Of a stretch of DNA of 64,000 bases, positions 17,438 to 25,183 are shown piece after piece. Each line of letters opens with the position of its first letter. The first letter of the stretch is position 1. The notes beneath the pieces are model-generated. The model was given only the letters and a program-made list of their open reading frames with translations. It searched no databases and was not told the DNA's origin. The position numbers and the translations under genes are program-made. The DNA comes from Bacteroidales bacterium (GTDB lineage: Bacteria; Bacteroidota; Bacteroidia; Bacteroidales; UBA12077), in NCBI GenBank assembly GCA_028282785.1, contig JANQHE010000006.1, positions 1 to 64,000 of the forward strand. Direction: 5' to 3'.

Positions 17438-18292
17438 TCATTTTGAAAACTCAACACGAAATTGATGAGGTGTGACAGATGTTTGTTGCTTGAAAAACCG
17501 ATTAAAATTTGCTGGTTCAGAAAAGTTTAAATTGTATGAAATTTCTGACACTGTAAGATCAGTGTAAAGAAGTTCTTTTTTTGCTTCAACAAGAATACGT
17601 GCTTTTATCAATTCGGAAGCAGAGCTACCAAAGGATTTAAGTTTCCGATTAAGGTAAGTTTTACTTATTCCAAGCATCTCCGTATAATTATTTACATGAT
17701 GTTTTTCTTTAAAATTCCTGTCCAATAGTCTGATAAACTTCAGCACTTCAATATTTTCGAACAATTCACCTTTTATAGCGTGTTGATTTACATATTGCCG
17801 GTTAAGAATAATTAAGAGATAATATAAAATTGAACGCAATAAATGATCACTATCGTTTATCAGGTTATTTATTTCATGTTTAATTTCAAGAACTTTTTCC
17901 AAATACGAGTCGAATTCTTTTTCCTGTGCCTTTAAATGAAAAGGTGTTGTGTAATTATGAAAATAGTGGAAACGATAAACAAAAAAGTTATCATTAAAGA
18001 AGCGTTCGATAAATTCACCTTCGAACAAGATTACATAAGCATCGGTTTCTGTTTCGGCAAGCCACTCTCTACGTCTGTTGGGGGGAACGAACATAACTGT
18101 TCCCTTTTCATAGGGTATCTTAATATCATCAAGCAGGAATATGCCATTCCCTTTAATAATGAAGAAAATTTCATAAAATGATATAATAAATGGCCTACGA
18201 TTAACTAAAAAATTTTTTGTTTCTGAAATTTTCAAACAATCAATCAGAAGTTCTTTTCCGTATTTGGTTTTATGGAAACTCAGTTCTTTCAA
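17438..18292 (-). CDS. AraC-family transcriptional regulator
   Basis: 284 residues. The N-terminal cupin-like sensor (about 20-110; FEIFFIIKGNGIFLLDD-type strand pattern, VMFVPPNRRREW) is followed by a linker and a C-terminal AraC double helix-turn-helix (about 185-284; LGISKTYLNRKLKSFG, then FSEPANFNRFFKQQTSVTPHQF). The ligand is unknown. The ATG overlaps the stop of the truncated membrane gene upstream by 4 bases, so the two are translationally coupled. The NmrA-type reductase downstream is a plausible target. No operator could be assigned in the 270-base gap. Confidence 0.9.
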   Translation of the reverse strand: MKELSFHKTKYGKELLIDCLKISETKNFLVNRRPFIISFYEIFFIIKGNGIFLLDDIKIPYEKGTVMFVPPNRRREWLAETETDAYVILFEGEFIERFFNDNFFVYRFHYFHNYTTPFHLKAQEKEFDSYLEKVLEIKHEINNLINDSDHLLRSILYYLLIILNRQYVNQHAIKGELFENIEVLKFIRLLDRNFKEKHHVNNYTEMLGISKTYLNRKLKSFGSSASELIKARILVEAKKELLYTDLTVSEISYNLNFSEPANFNRFFKQQTSVTPHQFRVEFSK

Positions 18293-18654
18293 ACCAGAAT
18301 GATTTTATTTTCTTTATCCCATCTGATGATGATCAGAACCCAGAGAAACACTGAAACTCCCATTATAGTTAATAAAACAATTGGGGTAGCAATCATGATC
18401 AAACTCCATTTTACTGAAGCTCCAAAAAGAGAATATTTAGTTGGTCGTTGTTTTTTTAATAATTGAAGTGATATTATGGATCCTAATGATATACCGATTG
18501 CTTGAAGCGGTCTTAATAAGATTTGAACCCATTGAGGTATATTATTTTCCAGTTCTTTTAAACCAAATAAATGAAATCTGAAAATGTTGGAAAGGGTTAT
18601 TGCAACTACATAAAAGATAACTATTCTGGTAATTGAATTTGTTTTCATAATCAT
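18289..18654 (-). pseudogene. Truncated CPBP-like membrane protein
   Basis: 121 residues with three hydrophobic segments (about 7-24, 45-62, 82-112). The stretch RPLQAIGISLGSIISLQLL through WSLIMIATPIVLLTIMGV resembles the first third of CPBP intramembrane proteases. After MGV the sequence continues with an unrelated hydrophobic tail and stops, with no EExxxR catalytic motif. I read it as the remnant of a gene of about 280 codons joined by a deletion to the AraC gene. The alternative is a genuine small membrane protein partner of the regulator, since the reading frames overlap by 4 bases. Confidence 0.45.
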
Positions 18655-18713
18655 TAAGGAGTTTGCTTAAAACAAATATAGCTAAAACCGGGAAGAGATT
18701 TGCTAAGAAAAAA

Positions 18714-19076
18714 TTAAGAATCTAACCATTTTAGAGCAGCCTCTCTTGAAGAAAATATTTTTCGGGTTGTCCTTTTATTAAGTACTGATTCAGAAAACAA
18801 CGAGGAATATGCGGTTACTTTAGGTTTGTTTACAATAAAAGCTGTTTTAACAGATTTGTAGTTTTTTGTGGATAATTCGGCAGCATGAGAGATCATTTTT
18901 ATTTCAGCCATCGTAAATTCAAATTCGACATTTTCTAAATCGTAAAGTAATTGTAAATCCGAAGGAAGGTTTTCTATTTCAGTAAAATCTTTCAGGTAAT
19001 TAATGATCTCTTCGAAATCGATCTTACCTGAAAGTTTCACTTCAAAAATACCATTTTTATACGAGTATGTAATCAT
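18714..19076 (-). CDS. SpoIIAA/STAS-like protein
   Basis: 120 residues. The start MITYSYKNGIFEVKLSGKID, the central LLYDLENVEFEFTMAEI and the C-terminal IFSSREAALKWLDS match the SpoIIAA-like (STAS/SEC14-related) fold of small cytoplasmic proteins. The family has no settled function and is often linked to lipid binding or regulation. It stands alone on the minus strand, 59 bases before the truncated membrane gene. The start is the only Met near the beginning of the domain. Confidence 0.75.
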   Translation of the reverse strand: MITYSYKNGIFEVKLSGKIDFEEIINYLKDFTEIENLPSDLQLLYDLENVEFEFTMAEIKMISHAAELSTKNYKSVKTAFIVNKPKVTAYSSLFSESVLNKRTTRKIFSSREAALKWLDS

Positions 19077-19456
19077 TAGAGTGCCGGGTGTTTAAATCGT
19101 ATGTAAATTACGGAAAATTAGAACATAATTCAATAGCAACTTAAGTGCCGGGCCCATTCAGTTAATTCAAATTATTAGCAGTATCGGGATTTAATTATGT
19201 TTCAATTGTACTGTGAAGGCTGTTGTCAATAAGTTAGGGGTCCTATGTCAATTTCGAGTCCTGACACTTATCGTCAGGGTGAAAGAATCTTTAATTATGG
19301 CCTTAAAGCGTTTGCAATGCCAATTCCCTTTTTCTTAAACAATTGACATTGTAAAAAGATTTACAAGATGATTATAAATGAATAAACTTGTGTTTGATGT
19401 TTTTCTTAAAAAAAATGTACATTCACGAGATAATTAGAGTTAAAAATGACAAGATA
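19077..19456. other. Intergenic region with IS-end-like direct repeats
   Basis: 380 bases between divergent genes. At 19213-19262 two TGTCAAT words, 22 bases apart, each lead into a GGTCC/GTCC-type word, and the second runs into CCTGAC-7-GTCAGG (19259-19277). This recalls the repeated terminal motifs of IS21-type elements, but no transposase is nearby. A gccttaaagc word at 19298 also occurs near 13808 and 51604. No coding region is seen. Confidence 0.35.
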
Positions 19457-20404
19457 ATGAGATACTTTAAATTTATAATAGTGTTTTTAATAATTCTTGG
19501 ATGCCAAAAGAAAATGCCTGACGAATATATTATACGGGAATTACACCTTGTTCCGGAAGGAATTGACTATTCTCCTGGCAAAGATGCATTTTACTTATCA
19601 AGTATAGCACAATCCAAAATCATAAAAATTGACAGAAAGACAGGCAAGCAAGAAGATTTTATCGGGACCGGGGAATATGGATATACACCTGGAGTAGGAG
19701 TTTTTATTGATAATAAAAAAAGTATTTTATACGCAATAGGAGGTTATTATATGTTCAGCGACTCCTTATCGTCTTTGTTCGCTTTTGATTTAAATTCCGG
19801 ACAGCTCATAAACAGATACAACGTTGAAGATACTGGTGAGCATTTCTTAAATGATATGGTAATGGACAAGAACGGAAACATATATCTGACTAATTCAAAA
19901 GATTCATCAATATACATTTTAGAACAAGGAAGTAATTCGCTGAAGTTATTTTTTAAATCGACAGAAATTCAATATCCAAATGGAATCGCCATATCAGATG
20001 ACAATACAAAATTATATATAGCTACCTATTATAAAGGTATTCGTTCATTAGATATTGAAAAGAGGGCCATACTGAATGAGATAGATACTGTAGGTTATTC
20101 TCAGCGGATAGATGGATTGGAGTTTTATAAAGGGCATTTATATGGTATTCAAAAAGGGAGCGGAGATGTTACCGACAATTTTAGGAAACTTATTCTTAAT
20201 GAAAAGCAAAATAAAATTATTAAGGAAGAAATAATTGACAGCCACAATCTTGATTTAAGTAAACCACTTACTTTTTGTATTGTAGATAATCGGGCAATTG
20301 TTATCGGGAATTCAAACCTTGAATACCTGGACCAGGTAAAATTTACGTTTAAGGAAACCGGCTCAATGCTGAAAACGAAACTTCTGGTGTATAATTTGGA
20401 ATAG
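19457..20404 (+). CDS. SMP-30/gluconolactonase-like propeller lipoprotein
   Basis: 315 residues from ATG 19457. An earlier ATG at 19388 is in frame but would put 23 polar residues before the signal. The start MRYFKFIIVFLIILGCQKK has a lipobox (ILGC, Cys16). The body resembles the SMP-30/SGL six-bladed propeller: VPEGIDYSPGKDAFYLSS, FLNDMVMDKNGNIYLTNS and YPNGIAISDDNTKLYIATY are the typical metal-site strands (E, N, N/D). It may be a lactonase-like hydrolase or a ligand-binding lipoprotein in the periplasm or outer membrane. It precedes the LanC gene on the same strand, without clear functional linkage. Confidence 0.8.
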   Translation: MRYFKFIIVFLIILGCQKKMPDEYIIRELHLVPEGIDYSPGKDAFYLSSIAQSKIIKIDRKTGKQEDFIGTGEYGYTPGVGVFIDNKKSILYAIGGYYMFSDSLSSLFAFDLNSGQLINRYNVEDTGEHFLNDMVMDKNGNIYLTNSKDSSIYILEQGSNSLKLFFKSTEIQYPNGIAISDDNTKLYIATYYKGIRSLDIEKRAILNEIDTVGYSQRIDGLEFYKGHLYGIQKGSGDVTDNFRKLILNEKQNKIIKEEIIDSHNLDLSKPLTFCIVDNRAIVIGNSNLEYLDQVKFTFKETGSMLKTKLLVYNLE

Positions 20405-20502
20405 AAAATTACGATTCTGTACAGAACTTGCCTATTACTGTATACTGGCAAGATGGTTTACCAACGGCACAGAAATTTTTGCCTTATTTACCGATGGCTT
20501 GA
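20398..20502 (+). pseudogene. Possible C-terminal remnant of a lost gene upstream of lanC
   Basis: Between the lipoprotein stop and the LanC start, one frame (after a TAA at 20392) reads without an ATG into a protein-like end, LPITVYWQDGLPTAQKFLP, and stops at 20500-20502. The composition (Pro, Trp, Gly, Tyr) is unlike random AT-rich sequence. It could be the tail of a deleted gene, perhaps a biosynthetic partner of LanC, whose 5' part was replaced by the lipoprotein gene. I cannot identify the family. Confidence 0.3.
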
Positions 20503-20515
20503 TGATAAAAAATAT

Positions 20516-21706
20516 ATGATTATGAAAAATGACCTAAAAGATCAAATTGAAGAAAAAATTGATGAGATTGCATTATACATGGAAAAATCAAATTCAGAAC
20601 TGCCGAGTTTGGTAGAAGGGCGAACGGGTGAAATACTGTTTTGGTTTTATTATGCCAAATACAAAGACGATAATAAGTATGCGGAAAAGGGAATGGAGTT
20701 ATTATTGGATCTTTTTGAAAAAATTGAAAAAGGATTTACCTATCCGGCATTTGCAGGCGGGTTGGCCGGAATCGGATGGGCTATAAACCATCTGTATAAA
20801 TACGAATTTATTGAAGCAGATATTGATAATGTTCTGAAGTCAATTGATGAATACCTGTATCCATTCATGATGGAATCTTTTAAAGAAGGCAATTACGATT
20901 ATTTGCACGGAGCACTTGGATTATCGTTATACTACATTGACAGGTTGCCCAATCCGGATGCCAAAGTAGCAATAGAGAAAACCGTTGAAGAGCTTAATAA
21001 ACTGGCAATCAGATTTGATAATGAAATTGCATGGAGAGAAAAATATAAGGATAAAATAAGTTATAATCTTAGTATGTCGCATGGTATCGCCAGTATAATT
21101 ACTATTTTAAGTTTTATTGTTGATAAAAAAATCTCCGTTGAAATAGCTTCTGATTTATTAAATGGTGCAGTTAACTTTTTATTGGGCAGCATGAAGAATA
21201 ATATCGAACCATATTACTTCCCAAGCAGAATTGTTGATGGTACTTATTCAACCAAAGGGCATAGATTATCATGGTGCTATAACGATCTTGGAATAGGAAT
21301 GGCAGTATATCTTTCAGGATTGAAAACAAATAATACGGCATGGAAGAATGCCGGCGAAGAAATTTTGTTAAATACTACAAAAATAAAAGAAACAAACATT
21401 GCTCGTACCAAGGATGCAAGTTTGTGCCATGGTTCGGCAGGTAATAGCCATATTTATAATCGTATATTTCAATATACCCAAAATGACAGGTTCCTCGAAT
21501 CATCGGAGATGTGGATAAAAAAGACAATTGAATATGCCAGATATAATGATGGCCTGGCAGGATATAAAGTCTACTCTCCGGAAAGTTATAAAGGAATGTA
21601 TAATGATTTTGGGTTCCTGGAAGGTATATCCGGTATTGGATTGGCACTTATATCTTTTGTTTCGGATATAGTACCGGATTGGGACAGAATATTATTATTG
21701 AGTTAA
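20516..21706 (+). CDS. LanC-like lanthionine cyclase
   Basis: About 396 residues from ATG 20516 (another in-frame ATG is at 20522). An upstream frame from 20453 adds 21 residues that overlap the remnant above and lack family character. Repeats of the LanC toroid are visible (LVEGRTGEILFWF, FAGGLAGIGWAINHL, LHGALGLSLY, SMSHGIASI, FLEGISGIGLAL). The zinc ligands are all present: Cys in SWCYNDLG (254 from this start) and Cys-His in LCHGSAG (304-305), plus the catalytic-type His in SMSHG. LanC joins Cys thiols to dehydrated Ser/Thr. No dehydratase or transporter lies in the window, and a precursor-like gene faces it 117 bases downstream. Confidence 0.88.
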   Translation: MIMKNDLKDQIEEKIDEIALYMEKSNSELPSLVEGRTGEILFWFYYAKYKDDNKYAEKGMELLLDLFEKIEKGFTYPAFAGGLAGIGWAINHLYKYEFIEADIDNVLKSIDEYLYPFMMESFKEGNYDYLHGALGLSLYYIDRLPNPDAKVAIEKTVEELNKLAIRFDNEIAWREKYKDKISYNLSMSHGIASIITILSFIVDKKISVEIASDLLNGAVNFLLGSMKNNIEPYYFPSRIVDGTYSTKGHRLSWCYNDLGIGMAVYLSGLKTNNTAWKNAGEEILLNTTKIKETNIARTKDASLCHGSAGNSHIYNRIFQYTQNDRFLESSEMWIKKTIEYARYNDGLAGYKVYSPESYKGMYNDFGFLEGISGIGLALISFVSDIVPDWDRILLLS

Positions 21707-21823
21707 CAGGTTGTACAAAAAAGTTGTCCAAGTTTTTATATTTTTCATTTAACTTAATTATAACCTAGTTAATCCATAAGTTTGTTTAAATATAAACGCT
21801 TGAACAACCTAAAATTATTAGAT

Positions 21824-22009
21824 TTAATCTAATTCATGATCATTTTTGCATTTCGGGATGTTGTCATCAGTTGCACATATACATGTTCTGTTACAAATGT
21901 TAACACTTGTACCTCTGGGAGCTTCACCGCCCATAACTTTTGATAAAGACAAATTTGAAATAGTACTTTTGTTCAAATTCAGTTTTTTGTTCAATTTTTG
22001 TTTTTTCAT
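21824..22009 (-). CDS. Lanthipeptide-type precursor peptide
   Basis: 61 residues. The leader contains KKLNLNKSTISNLSLSKVMGG, very like the LNLNKxTISNL box and Gly-Gly cleavage site of Bacteroidota class I lanthipeptide precursors. The core after GG has four cysteines (in ICNRTCICATD and PKCK) and several Thr/Ser that could form lanthionine rings. It is convergent with the LanC gene, 117 bases away, which supports the pairing. A dehydratase (LanB type) would have to be supplied from elsewhere. The alternative is another GG-leader peptide with disulfides. It is probably missed by most gene finders. Confidence 0.65.
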   Translation of the reverse strand: MKKQKLNKKLNLNKSTISNLSLSKVMGGEAPRGTSVNICNRTCICATDDNIPKCKNDHELD

Positions 22010-22060
22010 TTTATTCTGACTTTTAGTTTTTATATTTCTATAGATGAACTATCTTTTTTA

Positions 22061-22414
22061 AAATGGACATTTTTAAAGTTTTTTTTTGAAAAATTGAATA
22101 AAGGCGTAGATTTCTTATTACAACATTGGGAAGTTCAAGAGTCAGTTGGACCATACAATTCTGGAATTGGTTCATAATTTATGAAAATTGAATATCCTTT
22201 TCTGCGATACAATTTATTCTACTATATTTTGTCGATTTATGATAAAGTAAAAGAAGACAAAAGATATCAGAAAGCATACAAGCAGCTTAAGGATAAAGCT
22301 ATAAACAACAAACTTATTCCCGAGAATCCGCATAGGGCACGTTTTGCCAAAAAAGGGCAAATAAGTGAAATTGGAACAAAACGCTTGTATGAAAAAAATA
22401 ATGTCGAAAAGTGA
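22061..22414 (+). pseudogene. Decayed gene of a prenyltransferase/squalene-cyclase-like conserved family
   Basis: One frame reads FEKLNKGVDFLLQHWE and ESVGPYNSGIGS, then an in-frame TAA at 22175-22177, then FMKIEYPFLRYNLFYYIL and KRYQKAYKQL to a stop after 22411. The two halves join as one protein (a GIGSLFMK-type stretch where one codon became TAA). This recalls a conserved bacterial family sometimes annotated as prenyltransferase-like. The 5' end is missing, so only a C-terminal part of about 115 residues remains. The 77-codon frame starting at 22181 is therefore not an independent gene. Confidence 0.6.
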
Positions 22415-22573
22415 ATAATGCAGGCGTTAAGACCTGGTCATATGCAATGAAAGTAATCCCAACAAAGATAGTTGTTTAACAAAAGATAAAAAGCAATCGT
22501 CCTGATGATTCTTTTTTTCATTTATATTTGGAGCCGGAATAGGATTTGGTACGAAAAATTTACTGGATAGAAA

Positions 22574-22921
22574 ATGAGTGAATTAATAAAAGAAATAGAA
22601 AATGGACGAATTCTAAAAAATAATGGAAGTTGGATGTATTGCAACAATTGCAATAAGACTGTTGGATATTTAGTTTACTCAACGTATCAGGATTTTGAAT
22701 TTAATTTTAACTGCAAATGTGGAAATCAGGGTTCATTCAAGTTGGGTTATCAAACAGGTGTTTTGGTTAAACCGTCACTTGACAAACTGAAAATGATAAA
22801 GAACAGGTTATGTTGTCCGAATGACGATTCGCCATTGTTTACAATCGTAGATAAAAATATTAAAAAAGTGAAATATTCCGTAATTTGTAAAAAATGCCTG
22901 ACTAAATATGCAAATGGATAA
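22574..22921 (+). CDS. Small zinc-ribbon-like protein of unknown function
   Basis: 115 residues, family not recognised. Cysteine pairs suggest two zinc ribbons: CNNC (about 23-26) with CKC (about 46-48), and CC (about 76) with CKKC (about 109-112). The spacing CxxC...CxC...CC...CxxC fits two treble-clef or ribbon knuckles in a cytoplasmic protein. It overlaps the DUF3795 gene by 14 bases (8 if the second ATG of that gene is used), so the two Cys-rich proteins are probably co-expressed. Confidence 0.6.
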   Translation: MSELIKEIENGRILKNNGSWMYCNNCNKTVGYLVYSTYQDFEFNFNCKCGNQGSFKLGYQTGVLVKPSLDKLKMIKNRLCCPNDDSPLFTIVDKNIKKVKYSVICKKCLTKYANG

Positions 22922-23243
22922 TATAGAATTAAAATATTCCGGATTTGTTCCACCTTGTGGTATTTATTGCGGAGCTTGTCCAAATTTCAAACGAGAGAAA
23001 AATAAATGCGAAGGTTTGGAAAACGGATGCAAAGCAAGGAAATGTAAAGGAATTTACATTTGCTGTATCGAAAAGAAAGGTTTGGAGTTTTGTCATCAAT
23101 GCAAAATTTATCCGTGCAGTAGATTTAAGAAATTTGCTGAAACCTGGAAAAAATACGGACAAGATTTAATGCAAAACCAGGAATTGATTAAAACTATTGG
23201 AAAAGAAGAATTTATAAAGAAAATGAATAAAAATGAGGCATAA
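22908..23243 (+). CDS. DUF3795 Cys-rich protein
   Basis: 111 residues (or 109 from the Met at 22914). It has the DUF3795 pattern: PPCGIYCGACPNF, C-x(n)-C in KCEGLENGCKARKCKG, ICCIEK, and FCHQCKIYPCSRFKKF. These cysteines probably bind zinc or an iron-sulfur cluster; the family role is unknown. The C-terminus is helical and charged. Its stop codon is part of the GCATAAC word that starts the cassette-like segment downstream. Confidence 0.8.
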   Translation: MQMDNIELKYSGFVPPCGIYCGACPNFKREKNKCEGLENGCKARKCKGIYICCIEKKGLEFCHQCKIYPCSRFKKFAETWKKYGQDLMQNQELIKTIGKEEFIKKMNKNEA

Positions 23244-23412
23244 CAATGTAAACACAAATAACCGGTTTATTAGTAAATTTAAAGTTTGTAGCCTCTGCCT
23301 ATGATGCCGTTTCGATAGGCAGTCGTTCAAACTTCATCATGATTTGACAGGAAGGCACTACGCTCCCGAAAGTTTTCGGGATTCACAAAACCCATACAAT
23401 TTGCCGTTATGC
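23238..23412. repeat. attC-like imperfect element between accessory genes
   Basis: GCATAAC (23238-23244) and its exact reverse complement GTTATGC (23406-23412) lie about 160 bases apart, as do the outer arms of integron attC sites. Between them is an internal hairpin CCCGAAAGTTTTCGGG (near 23370). The 10-mer GCATAACAAT recurs at 25003-25012, after the serine hydrolase gene. The arms deviate from the classical RYYYAAC/GTTRRRY core, so this is only a resemblance. Confidence 0.3.
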
Positions 23413-23455
23413 CGTATATTAAGAATCCGACAATGATAATTTAAACAAGAAAATT

Positions 23456-24985
23456 ATGAATAGAAATAAGCTCATTTTTTTGTCAATAATTGTGCTAGGG
23501 TTATTATTTGCTTGCAATAAAAAAGAACCAAATATTACTAAGCAAGATACCGACCAAAAAAGGGTTGATTATGTTTCAATAGACGGTTTATGGAAAAGTA
23601 CGCCTGAAACAGTATTAGAACTTGAAAACTTGACTTTGGAACCGGTTATTAAAATATCAGGTGAAATATCAAACAAATTATCGGTTGAAGGTTGTTTTAC
23701 CTGGGATGGGCAATTTCGTGATTATTGGTGGCTTTCTGAAATTGAATACTGCGATCGTTCAAATCAAATAACAATTCTGGACGAAGATGGAAGCACATAC
23801 ATTGGAAAAATTGATAAAGCTAAACAAAAGATAACGGGAATGATGTACTCTAATGATGGAGGTAAATTGGTTCCTGAAGACAAACTTGATTTTATTAGAG
23901 CATCAAACTTGAATGTTGAACGTTTATTTGTACCAAGAAAACCAAATGAAGATGGAAGTATTCGTTATAGTTACCAAACTCCTGAAATATTAAATGATGA
24001 ATTGGAAACAGCATCTATATTTAAGTTTGTCAACGACACAACCGCATTATATGAATTGATGATGGATGTGATCAGCCAGGAATATGGACGGCTTGAATCG
24101 TTTTTAATCATAAAAAATGGAAAGTTAGTGTTGGAAGAATATTTTTATGATTATTCTCACACAGATTTACACAACATCTTTTCTTGTACCAAAAGTATTG
24201 TTTCATTGGCATCAGGAATAGCACTGGAACAAAATGGAATAGTAAATACAGAACAGCGTATTTTCGATATTTTTCATCAGTTCAAAAACCTGCAAAACGA
24301 AAAGAATAAAGGAATTACACTGAAGCATATTCTTACAATGACAGCAGGTTTTGTGCAAAGTGAAGAATATAAAATGGAAAAACCGGAAAAATTGGTTGGT
24401 AATATCCTTGGTTTGCCAGTTGAGGCAAAACCTGGAGAACAGTTTCGTTACAATAGCGAAAGCCCTTATTTATTAGGAGGAATAGTATATGAGTTGTCAG
24501 GAAAAACAATAAGTGAGTTTACAAAGGAAAACCTATTTGCACCAATGTGTATAATAGACTACAACTGGAAAGAAGAAAATGGCAATCCTCATTGTGAAAG
24601 TGGACTGTATATGCAGGCAAGAGACATGGCAAAAATTGGATTAATACTTGCAAATAATGGAAATTGGAAAGGGAAACAACTTGTACCGGAACAATGGATA
24701 AGAGAATCGATAAAGCCTCATGTAGCCGAGAGTGATTTCTTCAATTATGGTTATCAATGGTGGCACAGGTCAAAATCTAACAAATCATGGTGGAAAGAAT
24801 CCACTGAAAAATCAATGGAACATGATATGCTTTTGGCATTGGGCTATGGTGGACAATATATATTTGTTGTTAAAGACTTGGATTTGGTTATAACCATGAC
24901 ATCATCGGACTATAATGAAGGAAATGGAATGGCTTTTAAGAAAATCCCAATGGTAATTGAAGAAATTATACCATTATTTGAGTAG
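23456..24985 (+). CDS. Class C beta-lactamase-family serine hydrolase lipoprotein
   Basis: 509 residues. The signal peptide ends in a lipobox (LLFAC, Cys20). Residues 40-160 are an extra N-terminal beta domain; 195-505 are the serine hydrolase (Pfam Beta-lactamase). The catalytic SxxK is SCTK (S243, K246), the YxN-type motif is RYNSESPYLLGG, and a GYGGQYI motif near the C-terminus stands in the KTG position. Such proteins are esterases or D-alanyl peptidases more often than lactamases. It is flanked by GCATAACAAT direct repeats 1765 bases apart and has no functional link to its neighbours, so a mobile-cassette origin is possible. Confidence 0.88.
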   Translation: MNRNKLIFLSIIVLGLLFACNKKEPNITKQDTDQKRVDYVSIDGLWKSTPETVLELENLTLEPVIKISGEISNKLSVEGCFTWDGQFRDYWWLSEIEYCDRSNQITILDEDGSTYIGKIDKAKQKITGMMYSNDGGKLVPEDKLDFIRASNLNVERLFVPRKPNEDGSIRYSYQTPEILNDELETASIFKFVNDTTALYELMMDVISQEYGRLESFLIIKNGKLVLEEYFYDYSHTDLHNIFSCTKSIVSLASGIALEQNGIVNTEQRIFDIFHQFKNLQNEKNKGITLKHILTMTAGFVQSEEYKMEKPEKLVGNILGLPVEAKPGEQFRYNSESPYLLGGIVYELSGKTISEFTKENLFAPMCIIDYNWKEENGNPHCESGLYMQARDMAKIGLILANNGNWKGKQLVPEQWIRESIKPHVAESDFFNYGYQWWHRSKSNKSWWKESTEKSMEHDMLLALGYGGQYIFVVKDLDLVITMTSSDYNEGNGMAFKKIPMVIEEIIPLFE

Positions 24986-25126
24986 AGAAAATGAAATATA
25001 ACGCATAACAATATATATTCAAAGCCTGCCTGTCTGGCTGACTTAAAGCGATTTTTAGGAAAGGGTTCGAAAAAAAATCTATGAACTTCTTGATATTATA
25101 AATAACCTGCTTGTTAATAATTTTTA

Positions 25127-25157
25127 TTTGCTTATATGAAAATAATGCATATTTTTG
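25127..25157 (+). promoter_or_regulatory. Bacteroidota-type promoter of argR operon
   Basis: An exact match to the Bacteroidota consensus: -33 TTTG (25127-25130), a 19-base spacer, and -7 TATTTTTG (25150-25157, TAnnTTTG). The transcript would start near 25164, about 20 bases before the argR ATG. The -7 element lies inside ARG box 1. Confidence 0.7.
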
Positions 25158-25182
25158 CATCTTTGAATGCATATTTATACAT
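25145..25182 (+). promoter_or_regulatory. Tandem ARG boxes (ArgR operator)
   Basis: Two similar 16-base palindromes, ATGCATATTTTTGCAT (25145-25160) and ATGCATATTTATACAT (25167-25182), have centres 22 bases apart, close to two helical turns. Paired ARG boxes bound by an ArgR hexamer have this size and spacing. Box 1 covers the -7 element and box 2 lies between the transcript start and the argR ATG, so arginine-dependent autorepression of the whole operon is likely. Confidence 0.7.
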
Positions 25183-25183
25183 T

